NCBI GenBank assembly: GCA_033782935.1
Contig: JAWQEG010003716.1
Coordinates: 1-64,000 of the forward strand
Source: Petrolisthes cinctipes
Taxonomy: Eukaryota; Arthropoda; Malacostraca; Decapoda; Porcellanidae
Direction of reading: 5' to 3'
Length of the DNA stretch: 64,000 nucleotides
Position numbers and translations under genes: made by a program
Notes under the pieces: generated by a model
Told to the model about the DNA's origin: nothing
The model's database searches: none
The model's input: the letters and a program-made list of their open reading frames with translations, nothing else
Part shown: in pieces, positions 9,129-19,700 of the stretch
Numbering within the stretch: position 1 is the stretch's first letter
Layout of the letters: every line of letters begins with the position of its first letter

Positions 9129-11435
9129 TCATTTACTACGTTTTATTGTTTTCTCCAATTCCTCAAGTTGTTGTTTCCCTTGCATTATCAGTCGTTTGAT
9201 TGTTTCCTGAAAAATAATCTATCATTAATGAGAAGGTTTTGTAACCCATTTTATTTACCTTCTAAGTCAGTATAATACTATACAGTACAGGTACCAGTGA
9301 TCATGCTAAAATAAAATCTGCATTCATAGATATTATTGACAACAATTAAAGGTGCTGTAGGTCTGGGTATCTTCCAATCTTTACGTTACAATAGAGTAGT
9401 GACAAATGTCAGTTTATGACTGTCTACTTTCACTGCATATGCCATTATGACCATCATCATTATAGCTTTTGAGGCTAGTACAGTCGGCGGCAGAAGTCCT
9501 GTCGCCTCACCTGCTTCACCGAGACACGCAGTGTTCATGGACTCGAAAAATACTCACGTTTTCTGCACTTAATAATCTCGAGTCTATGAACATCGCGTGG
9601 CTCGGTGAAGCAAGTGAGGCGACAGGACTTTTGCCGCCGACTGTACCTTAGCTCAGTGTTGGGGCTTCCTAAAGGTAGACATCTGGATAACCTTTCACAC
9701 CACAAATTATCAACTTGTTTAAGCCATGGCTTTGGCAGGCTTGCCAAGGTCTCCAATTAGTCACACTTTTCATGAGCTACAGATGACTATACAACATTAG
9801 GCTGGTAATACACATCAAATCAGTGTCACAAATTTTATTGCATTTCCTGGATCGATAACATTATCCCATAAGAGCATCCCACAATCCTGTGACTTAGCCC
9901 ACAGGAATAAAAAAATATATTTTAAACTACTTTTGAGCACTCTGGGCTATAAATCCACAGGGTAGGACCAAGAGTACAAACATCCTAAGGACTCCAATCA
10001 CAGTCGTCCATTGGATAATAATTATCACTAAGGCATCCTTCTGAAGTATTTAAGTGAATGGCAGGAGTTTTAATTCCACCTCTTATGTTGTGTTTCTTTT
10101 TTTAAATCAAAGTAGTTACCTCATCCTGATGATGCCGGTGAGTTTCAAAATCTGCCCGAACCCATTCTTGAACATCCTGTCGCTGGGTGGGATCTGGCAA
10201 CTGTTGGGCCTGTCTTAAGACATTCCGATACAACTTCAAGGCTTCTACTCGCAGCATAAACTGAAAATATGTTAATTTTCTACTTCTAAATGGCTATATA
10301 TTTAACTTAACTATTCTTAGATGGAATCCTAGGTCTCTAATACAGCCTACTGAAGTAGAATCCAGGGGGAAAGGAAGTTATGTGTAATATGCCTAATTTC
10401 CTTTTTGATGAAGGCTTTAGTTTGTATCTGATCTAACTCAAAGCTAAAAACTTATTTGATTGCGGCAATGAACTGAAACATTACGATACTCTTACTAATG
10501 ATATATAATTCATTAATGAACCAACAAAAATGTAAGGTATTAGTACAGAAGTGGACCTGAATTGAGCAGTGTTGCCAGATCCGGCTGGGTCCTAGTATTT
10601 TACCCCTGTCATTTATTGTACTTTATCACGATTATTTCCCGGTAGTTTGCCCAGGTTAGGTCCCGGTAGTCTGATGCGGTCTAGGTTAGGTTAGGTCAGG
10701 TTAGGTCAGGTCAGGTAAGGTCAGGCTAATTTCAAAATGCCCCATTTGAATATGCCCTATCTTGGAAACGGGGCATTTGAGGAAGAAAAACCATAGAAGA
10801 AAAGTGTCTTAGAATGGTCCAAAATAGTGGGTAATGACAGTAAAATATCTATTTTACAGTAAGGTCCACTTCTGTACCTTTACCAAATGTAATAGGAGGA
10901 GCTCTCAGTAAGACTTAACTATAGTACTGTATTAGGTAAATTTACAGAAGAACTGGGTTCACTATATTGTGTATTTTAGTATCATTACCCACTATTTTGG
11001 ACCATTCTAAAACACTTTTATTCTATTGTGTTTCTTTCGGAGATGCCCCGTTTTCGAGATATGCCCCGTTTTACAAACATAATTTGGAAATTAGTCTGAC
11101 CTCACCTGACCTGACCTAACCTAACCTAGACAACATCAGACTACCGGGACCTAACCTGGGCAAACTACCGAGATATAATCGGTGTAAACTATCATAAAGT
11201 GACTGGGGCAAATTCCCAGGACATAGCCGGATGTGGTAACACTGCGCGATCCTAGCCAAAAACCCAGTTATTCTGTAATAATACCCTGTATTACGATGAT
11301 AATGTGAATAAAAATCCACAACATATGAAAACGAATGATGTAACCACCATCAAAGGTTAAATTTACGCTACTTACACGTTTTAAACTCATGGTTTGCTGA
11401 GGTATTTTTTTCCTGAGGCAAGCACTTAAAAGCAT
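9129..11435 (-). CDS. LYRM2: LYR motif-containing protein 2 (three exons)
   Basis: Coding exons on the minus strand are 11,435-11,376, 10,260-10,120 and 9,206-9,129. They join in phase 0 with GTAAGT and GTAACT donors and CAG acceptors to give 92 aa; I recall the human protein as 88 aa. The start is the ATG at 11,435, preceding a short basic, mitochondrial-presequence-like N terminus (MLLSACLRKK). The LYR-type core is LKLYRNVLRQ around residues 28-37 (hydrophobic-K-LYR). The C-terminal helix has QGKQQLEELEKT, corresponding to the family's QGNxQLxELEKT. LYR proteins are small helical mitochondrial factors that bind acyl carrier protein, and LYRM2 has been linked to complex I. Intron 1 holds two hAT-type MITEs and intron 2 a Tc1-type hairpin MITE. 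The gene is divergent to the RBM26 homologue. The homology call is by recognition, without a database search. Confidence 0.92.
9478..9646. mobile_element. 169-bp hairpin MITE, family B copy 4 (LYRM2 intron 2)
   Basis: Arms of about 75 bp pair almost throughout. GTACAGTCGGCGGCAGAAGT at the left mirrors ACTTTTGCCGCCGACTGTAC at the right, continuing through GTGAGGCGACAGG. TA lies at both edges with CAGTCGG/CCGACTG termini. The open frames on both strands are a by-product of the palindrome. Confidence 0.85.
10536..10884 (+). mobile_element. hAT-type MITE, family A copy 1 (LYRM2 intron 1)
   Basis: A 349-bp element with termini GGTATTAGTACAGAAGTGG and its imperfect complement ending TACC. It is flanked by an exact 8-bp direct repeat AAATGTAA (10,528-10,535 and 10,885-10,892). 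The interior carries TGTTGCCAGATCCGG, GGTTAGGTCCCGGTAGTCTG and GCCCCATTTGAATATGCCC. An 8-bp target duplication is typical of hAT elements. No coding capacity is seen. Confidence 0.88.
10935..11285 (-). mobile_element. hAT-type MITE, family A copy 2 (LYRM2 intron 1)
   Basis: A 351-bp element in the opposite orientation to copy 1. Termini are GGTAAATTTACAGAAGAACT and its complement ending AATAATACC. It is flanked by an exact 8-bp duplication CTGTATTA (10,927-10,934 and 11,286-11,293), which fixes the boundaries. Confidence 0.9.
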
Positions 11436-13143
11436 GTTCTCCGTTTTATTACAAACAGGATGCAATAGTTTAAGTTCACTTTTGGGAGCCAGATACAACT
11501 GTACTGGCCGAGTGTTTGTTAGCTTGTAGTTTGGCCGAGTGGTACGAGATGAAAACTATAAGATAATAATAGATTAACTTCACAAAGAGGACATTGTATT
11601 ATTATAAAATGCTATAGTAACTTATGGGTCTATCTGCTGCGCGTGTTCACCAAAGAAAACAACGAATATAATACGTTATGAATGCATAATTTAACAGTGA
11701 CTGCAGAAATCACCAGACAAAATGGAATGTTTACTAGTGAGCGAACCTGAGCTACTTACTCAAATATACCAAAGCTACCCAAAGTTAGTGTAATTCCTTA
11801 TTGACTAGTTTACTGTCTAATTTGAAAGCAAAGGAGGATTAATATTATTATAATGTAGTTCATGTCATTTCATAACTAAAATCTTTGCCTAATGTTAAAC
11901 ATGCCCTAGGACATCAATACTTTAGCTTCAGTACCAAGATTATACCATGACATAGTAGCCTACTGTAAATTACAATAATACTTTTTGTTACATAGAATAT
12001 ATTATTAAAGAGGAAATGTGTTACTAACTTACTGGATGTGGGTGTGATATGCTGTACCTAGTGAACATGCAACAATGGATACGACAGATGTCAGAAAATA
12101 TATTATAGTTTATCCAATAGTTAATCATCTTCTCTGGTAGTGGTGGACTGAAAACGAAGCTACTATATAGGGTATGCGTATGCAAACCACAGATTTTTCT
12201 CTACGGCAACGTTCCTCTTGGTGCTGGGGCTGGTACTAAATTTTTAAGTTGAAACTCGTACCAGATTTTAGTTTTAGTACCAGATTTTAGGGCCTTCTCT
12301 GGAGCGTGGTATGATGGGTAGGGTAGTCCTTCTGAAGTTAAATCAAGAAGGCTATATCGGTTGAACGGAGGCAGAGGTATGTGAGCAAACGCGTACGTTA
12401 ACTCATGTAAAGAAGTATTTTTAAAAGATGATGACATGGGGGATGCACTTCCCGTAGACTTTCAAGAGTTTGGGATCCAAGATGAGGAGGTGCTCAGCGG
12501 AGGATTGCGGTCTCCGAACGCCCTTCTGGTTGAGCTGTGGAACTTTTCTGATTCTGACATAGGTCAGGGTGTTGGCATGTGTTGATATACAGTATCCCCA
12601 TACAGGATTATATAGAGAATAGAGAAGGGTATCGTACATGACAACGATCCCTGCCCAAGAAAAAGTAACAATTAATTATGCTTTATTATTATTAAATTAT
12701 GGAACAGGGAGGAGGAGGACATTCGCACACACATTTGGACCGTGCAGAAGGAAACATCCAGAAGTAGTGCACATACATGCATGAACTATAGGATCTGATA
12801 AGTAAACCTCCATGCAAGCCACGTGATGCAACCACTCAAATACGTTCATGCAGCCTAAAGGGAGAAATAAATCACCAACCATGGTATAAAGAACTATATA
12901 GGTTTATATGACAGAGCTTAATATCTTGGAAAAACAAATACGTGGTATAGCCTACTAGGCCTATGTAGGCTATAGAGTAGCCTAGATCTGGAGAATGTAG
13001 GGCCGTAGGCTAAAGGATTTTGCTGGAGAAATAACTGGTGTCTTAAAATAAAAATAGGATATGTTTTTTGAATGACCCAAACAGGCGCAAGCGGCTTTTT
13101 ATCATCTGTAATTATGCTATGTAAGATAAAGGCTGTAATATAA

Positions 13144-13285
13144 TGGGCCTTATTCAAGAACATCCGTGGTGTATAATACGATGACGTGCATGGTAACTGT
13201 ACGACGGCTTTGTTGTTTGTCTATGGAGCCGTCGTACCGTTACCACACCATCGTATACACCATGAATGTTCTTGAATATGGCCCA
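13144..13285. mobile_element. 142-bp palindromic MITE (family D)
   Basis: TGGGCCTTATTCAAGAACAT at the left pairs with ATGTTCTTGAATATGGCCCA at the right, continuing inward through the GTGGTGTATAATACGATG arm. A 3-bp AAT lies on both sides of GGGCC...GGCCC. That resembles a PIF/Harbinger-type short duplication but is too short to be decisive. Confidence 0.75.
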
Positions 13286-13363
13286 ATAATCTGAAATAAA
13301 ACAAATAAGGAAAGAGAGTGGTTGGGGGCGCATCTCGGGTGTAACGTGTTTGAGGCACCACTC

Positions 13364-13373
13364 GTCACGTGAC
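13364..13373. promoter_or_regulatory. Palindromic E-box GTCACGTGAC
   Basis: A perfect 10-bp palindrome containing CACGTG, about 390 bases upstream of the RBM26 start codon. This extended form is bound by bHLH-leucine-zipper factors such as USF and MiT/TFE. Its use here is inferred from sequence and position only. Confidence 0.4.
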
Positions 13374-13760
13374 TAAATCCTCCTGTCTGTTGTCGTCAGC
13401 TACTTTACTTTCCCCCCCGTCGGAACTTTTTCATTTCAAAGTTTTGCAGTTTGCCATTCCGAAACCCGATCCAAACGTAGGTGTAGAGAAGCCTGAGATG
13501 GTAAAAGAAGCCGGTGGTATAGCCAGAAGAGTGGTGAGGAGGGTGTGTAAGGCGTCAGGAGGGAAATAACATGACAGCCTGAGGTACTACTAACTAACAT
13601 ACATACCAACTGGGCTGGTGGAGTCGACCCCCCCGGTGAATTATATTTGTGGCGGGATTGTTTGCTTTTTATCCTTCCCTGATAGTTACGAGTTGGTGAA
13701 GAGTTGCTGTGGATCATCTGTCGAAGCTAGTCCTAGTTAAGGTAGAGGAGACAAGACATT

Positions 13761-16700
13761 ATGCTAATCGAGAACCCGGATTTGTTGAAGCAGTGGCTGC
13801 AGGGCTTCTTGGCTCCCCTGTAAGTTAAAAGTGGACATTTTTTACTTTCATTTCATTTCCAGTTTGCGTTTTAACCCTTGGCTCCACTGTAAGTTAAAAG
13901 TGGACATTTTTTACTTTCCTTTCCAGTTTGCGTTTTAACCCTTGGCTCCCCTGTAAGTTAAAAGTGGACATATTTTCCTTTCCTTTCCAGTTTGCTTTTT
14001 AACCCTTCTTGGCTTCCTTGTAAGTTAAAGTTGGACAATTTTTCCTTTTATTTCATTTCCAGTTTGCTTTTTAACCTTTCTTGGCTTCCCTGTAAGTTAG
14101 TGTTGAAATTTTTTCCTTTCCTTCCAGTTTGCATTTTTAACCCTTCTTGACTTCCTTGTAAGTTAAGGTTGGACATTATTTCCGGTATTTATTGAAAGAA
14201 TTACCGTTTTGCAGCAGTGTTGCCAGATCCGGCTGGGTCCCATTATTTTGCCCCAGTCATTTATTGTATTTTATCACGATTATTTCTCGGTAGTTTGCCC
14301 AGGTTAGGTTCCGGTAGTTTGCCCAGGTTAGGTCCCGGTAGTCTGATGCGGTCTAGGTTAGGTTAGGTCAGGTCAGGTAAGGTCAGGCTAATTTCAAAAT
14401 GCCCCATTTGAATATGCCCTATCTTGGAAATGGGGCATTTGCGGAGAAAATGCCATAGAAGAAAATAGTCTTAGAATGGTCTAAAATAGTGGGTAATGAA
14501 GGTAGAAAAAGCGTACGCAATAACGGTAATTCATTCAATATTTACCTTATTTCCTTTCCAGTTTGCTTTTTAACTTCTTGGCTCCCCTGTAAGTTAAGTT
14601 TAACATTCCTTTCCAGTTTGCTTTTTAATTAATTTGGTGCCAGCAGCATTCTAATGGGTAAATTTACAGAAGTACTGAGTTCACTATATTGTATATTTTA
14701 GTATATTTAGCCACTGTTTTGGACCATTCTAAGACCCTCTTCATCTATGGTGTTTTTCTCGGAGATGCCCCTTTTACGAGATGTGCCCCGTTTACAAACA
14801 TAAATTGGAAATTAGTCTGACCTAACCTAGACCACAGCAGACTACCGGGACCTAACCTGGGCAAACTACCGGTACCTAACCTGGACAAACTTCCGGTATA
14901 TAACCGGTATAAACTATCATAAAGTGACCGGGGCAAATTCCCGGGACCTAGCCAGATGTGGTAACACTGCGCGGCCCTAGCCAAGAACGCAGTACTTCTG
15001 TAATAATACCTTCTAAAGTTATGGTTATTACCAGTATGTGTAAGTTTGACATGCCTTTCCAGTTTGCTTTTTTTTCTAAATTGGTGCCAGCAGGGTTCTA
15101 AAGTTGTGAAATTGCCAGTAAGTGCATGTTTGTATATATTATCATACAGGTCGTAGTGGTGGGTAATTTGTGTATAGAAACGTGTTCTGAATTATGTAAC
15201 TTAAACTTTTGGGTGTGGGTATATATTAGTATAGGTTAATGTGTTTTTTGACACAAGGAGACATGAAATTATTACCGCCCTCTCTTATTACTCAATATTA
15301 ATATATAAATAAATTAATAGTAAAATTATTATACCTGCAGAAAAAAGCCAACCAAAAATATCTTGTGGAGCTCTCTGCAAGACTTTCTATCTCAGAAGAT
15401 TAAAAATGTCAGATAAAAACCCTCAACGTCCATGAGTTAAGGGCATTCAATGCACTTTGTTTATTGATGGTCATTTAAACATGTAAAGCATTTTGTCCAT
15501 GTTTGATATCCCTCCCCTATGTTTGCCCAGGTTAGGCCCCGGTAGTATACTCCAGTTACTTCCTGGTAGTCAGCCCTGGTCCAGATTTGGTTAGGTTAGG
15601 TAAGGTAAAGTCAGACTAACTCTAAAACATATAAATATTTATTATTTGGTATGATTACTTGTTTTACTCCTCAATTCAGCCTCTTGGAGGGGGGGGGGAA
15701 TCAAACATGGTCAGAATGCATTGTTGAACATATATTTTAAAATACCGTAAGGTGGTGTGAGTTCGGACGTCGGGTGAGTTCAGACATTTATTCGAAAAAA
15801 TGTTTTAGTTGAGTATAACTCTAGTAAGAAGCAATCAATCAGAAATTGGTTCATGTGAGTTTCTTCCTTATGATTCCCTCTTGCTGCCATAGAGATAACT
15901 AGTTGTATTGTAATGCCAAACTATGAGAATTTTTTTTTATTTTTACAATTATAGATTTGATTAAATATCTAAATGCTGTCAAACTTCTGGGAAACATGAA
16001 CCAGAGCACAAAGAATTCAATAACAGGTGTCATTTCTCATAGTAATGAGTAGAATGAAAATAGAGATGTTGAAGCTGGTCCCACCTGTATCTCATTTGCT
16101 TCATTGGGTTTATAAAGAAATGTTCACTATTTTTAAGGCAGTGTGGGGTGAGTTCGGACAGGAGTAAAATCCATTAAAATATTGCTATATTGGCCAGAAT
16201 TGAGACTTACGTGAAGCATATTCGTCTTTACAGGTGTACCCAGTGGTAGTTCATAAGTTTTAAGACGACTCATCTCCCTAATAAGCAACCAAAATGCCAA
16301 GATCATACAAGAGGGAACCAGTAGGAGCAGCAAGCGGTAGGGGTCGAGGTGGTTATCGTATTGACAAGTCTGAGTCCAACTTTCAGAAGGCATGTGATGC
16401 TATACGAAATGGTGACCTGAGTGTAAGGCTACATGACTGGGTGGTAGTTCAGATCAGTAATGAAAAGAAAAAGCGTTAATATATTATTATAATTGAAGTG
16501 AAACCAACTCTTAAACTAAGATTCCTAAAGCATGTTCCGGAAACACCCAATGTATTTGTGAACTCCAATGTTCCAGGTGATGAATGTTGAGAGATTGAGA
16601 TAGATGACATTGTCATGTACTTGAGTGAACCAAAGTTAGATAAATGGGAGAGAATGATATTTTATCTTAATGTAAGTTACTGACCTAAGTAATCTTTCTT

Positions 16701-19700
16701 TCTATGCTCAAGGTAGAGCCAATGTTCTGTTGCAATAATTATCTGTGATAATCATGCTTATTATTTAGTTAAAGTGCCTTAAGTACATTGTAAAACTGTG
16801 CTCAAAGTAGAGTTACAAAATAGTACTCAAAAGTTGCCACAGAAAGTACCCGTAAGAGTTCATATTTTTCTTTGTCTTTCATTGTTACAAGCTTTAATTT
16901 GTGTTTGTTCATCACTGTGCCAATCTGCATACTAAGTGTCTTTTTTTTCCGTGAATAATATGGTGATAATGAGATATTATAGGTTTAGTTCAGTCACAAG
17001 TACAAAGCAAGTGGTACAAAATGGCATGTTACTTTATTTTTAAACTTTCCAGATGCCCGAATTTCCCCCTAATGTGTCCAGGAAGAATGTAGGGTCAAAG
17101 ATTATCAATTTACAGCATAAATCGATAGACGTCCGAACTCCCCCCCCCATGCGTCCGAACCTTCCCCCCCACGGGGGTGACTTCGGACCTCCATTCAGAT
17201 TCGTCTCGACATAAGATAAGAATCTCCAAATTTTGGAGGTGGTATGAATCGATAGCCCATTGGGCCAGCTATCTATAGGATACATAACATCTGGCATCAG
17301 CTAAAAAAAAACACGAGTAGGAGACTTAAAAAAATTACGGTACATACACAGGGAATGATGGATTATATTAAAGAGTTGGAAAAAATTGTGTTTTCCATTT
17401 CTGTGGCTATTATTATTATTGTTGTGTAGGAGGGAAAGGAGACATAGTTGTAGTCTCATTGGATACATCCTTTGGCAGATGTGATGCAGACCCAGAAGCA
17501 CTGGCTAAGTACTGCCTGGCTCTGGTGAGGAAGGATCGGCCAGTCTCTGAGCTCAAGGCCAGCATGGTGGAGCAACTTGATGTTTTCCTGCAAACCAGTG
17601 AGTTTATCCATAAGAACAATAGCTGCATACTGTATTATTAGTACAGTACAGTAGTAGTATTAGAGGCAAGCACCAAGCTGAATGGTATTGAGCATGTTAA
17701 TTAGACATGTATTTGTTAACTTTGTAAATTATTATGGGTAACTACGGTATATGTCTACCCTTCCCATCAATAATTCTCAAACCAAAAAATTGGTGGCTTC
17801 TTTTGGACCTTCAGTCACTTTGGTCTAACCAGGCTTCTCCTCCCATTCCTGGATTGCCACTCTGTTGTAACTCAAACTGTCAGTTCTGCATACTGTATAT
17901 ATCTAAGGACCTACCTAAGTTCATTTCTTCCATTTTACTGTGGTCATGATATCCTCAACTTTGGTCAGCTCTCAATTTTTTTTTTTTTTTTCTTTTCTTT
18001 TTTCATTCATAACTTACTCCTATGCATTTTTCAAAGCAACAAATTATTTTTTTCCAATTTCTAAGCCTTTTAGCTGTTTGGCTTACATGGTAACTTACAG
18101 TGCGTTTTTACCCCCAGATACGAAATCGTTTGTAGACAAGTTTCTGCAGGTAGCTATAGCCAGAAGCTACATGCCTAAAAGGAGTGCCCCTTCCTCTTCC
18201 TCCACATCTTCAGCTACAGCTGGATCTACTAACAGTACAACAAATGCAGAGGCATCCTCTGACACCCCCAGTGTCCCTCCTCTTCCTCCAACTCCCAGCA
18301 AGCCCCCTTCGGGCCACTCCCCAGATTCCACCACCCCTCCCAACAATGTCCCTCCATCTGTCACCACCACGCAGGCACCATCATCTTCATCCATTGCACC
18401 CACTGCCACCCCGGCATCAACTACTGCCCATCCAACTCCTCCACTCCCACCACCACCCACAGCTGTTACAACTGTGCAGCCTCCACCACCACCGCCAGAG
18501 ACAGCTCCTCCACCACCACCCCCTTTGTCTGTGATTGTACGCAAGGAGGAAGTAACATCCTCCCAGCGCCCAAGGAAAGAGTCGGTGAGTTAAGCAAGTG
18601 TGGCGGATTAACTTCTACATATCTTCTTATAATAGGCATTAGAAACCATTCATTTTAGTTTTATTTCATTCTCCTTTCATTTACAATTACTGTACTGTTT
18701 ACATAATATGGTTTAAATTGTGATTAAAAAAAGTATCTTTTTAGACTTTAATCATGATTTATACATATGATTTAAGTCAAATAAGTCTGACAGACACATG
18801 CACTGATTCTTACTCTTTCTGTACCTCTAAATCACAGGAACGTGATCGGGATGATCGTAGAGGACGGCGAAGGTCTTCATCCAGGGGGAGGTCACGTTCA
18901 CGGTCTAGGTCAGGCTCTCGAGGCAGGGACAGGTCACGCAGGTCACGGTCAAGGGGTAGAAGTGGCCGGAGCAGTAAATATGATGACCGCAGAAGAAGAT
19001 CACCATTGTCGAAAAGGTGAATAGTCCTAAAAATGGGGGAGTGATTTATTGATTTAACACAGCATTCCAATACTTGACTATAGTTATCCTTTTGTGATGA
19101 GTCATTATTATTAATGTAGAATATAACTTTCTTGGAGTTTTATTTGAGTATTTTGATGACGTACTGTAGAATGATAATTTATACAATAATTTCAACTGTT
19201 TTATTCAAAGCAGGAAAAATTATTCTTGGTGGAATTTTATTCATGAGAAAAAAATATTCTTGGTGAAATTTATTCCATTAGACTAGCAAATGTTTAATTT
19301 ACAAGCCATTTTTCATAGGGAAAAAGACAGCGAATTGGAATGAAAATAATACAGTAGGTTGCAACAATGCCACATATTTGAAACATACCAGTAACTCTAT
19401 AAAACTGTGTATGTTTTGTGTTTGGTGTCACAGATATAGACGTTCTCGTACTCGGTCACGGACGCGCAGCCCACGGCGGTCCAGATCAAGGGAGCGCAAG
19501 TCCCGGTCCAGGAACAGGTCACGCTCCATTAGTCCCCGTGGCCGTACCTCAACTAGGGGGGTCAGATCACCACCACGCTCACCTACACCACCACCAAGAA
19601 AAGCAAAATCCATTCCTAGAGGTAAGTTTACTCATGTTGAATATATATAGGGTGCATACTGAATTTGGTGTATATATAGATAATGAATTTTGTTTGCAAA

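Larger units (their letters stand above)
11436..13760. other. Divergent intergenic interval between LYRM2 and the RBM26 homologue
   Basis: No coding gene is recognised. The left end should hold the LYRM2 promoter and 5' UTR, and the right end the RBM26 promoter and 5' UTR. It contains a palindromic MITE (13,144-13,285) and a perfect GTCACGTGAC palindrome (13,364). A short upstream ORF of 23 codons begins at ATG 13,498 in the likely RBM26 leader. The minus-strand open frames at 12,201-12,882 and 12,918-13,163 have no recognisable domain. Confidence 0.55.

Noticed and set aside
12201..13163. Minus-strand frames between LYRM2 and RBM26
   Set aside because: Low-complexity or unrecognised, with no shared phase or splice structure.
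18167..18544. Antisense Gly/Val-rich frame of 125 codons
   Set aside because: Shadow of the Pro/Ala/Thr-rich linker encoded by RBM26 exon 3 on the plus strand.
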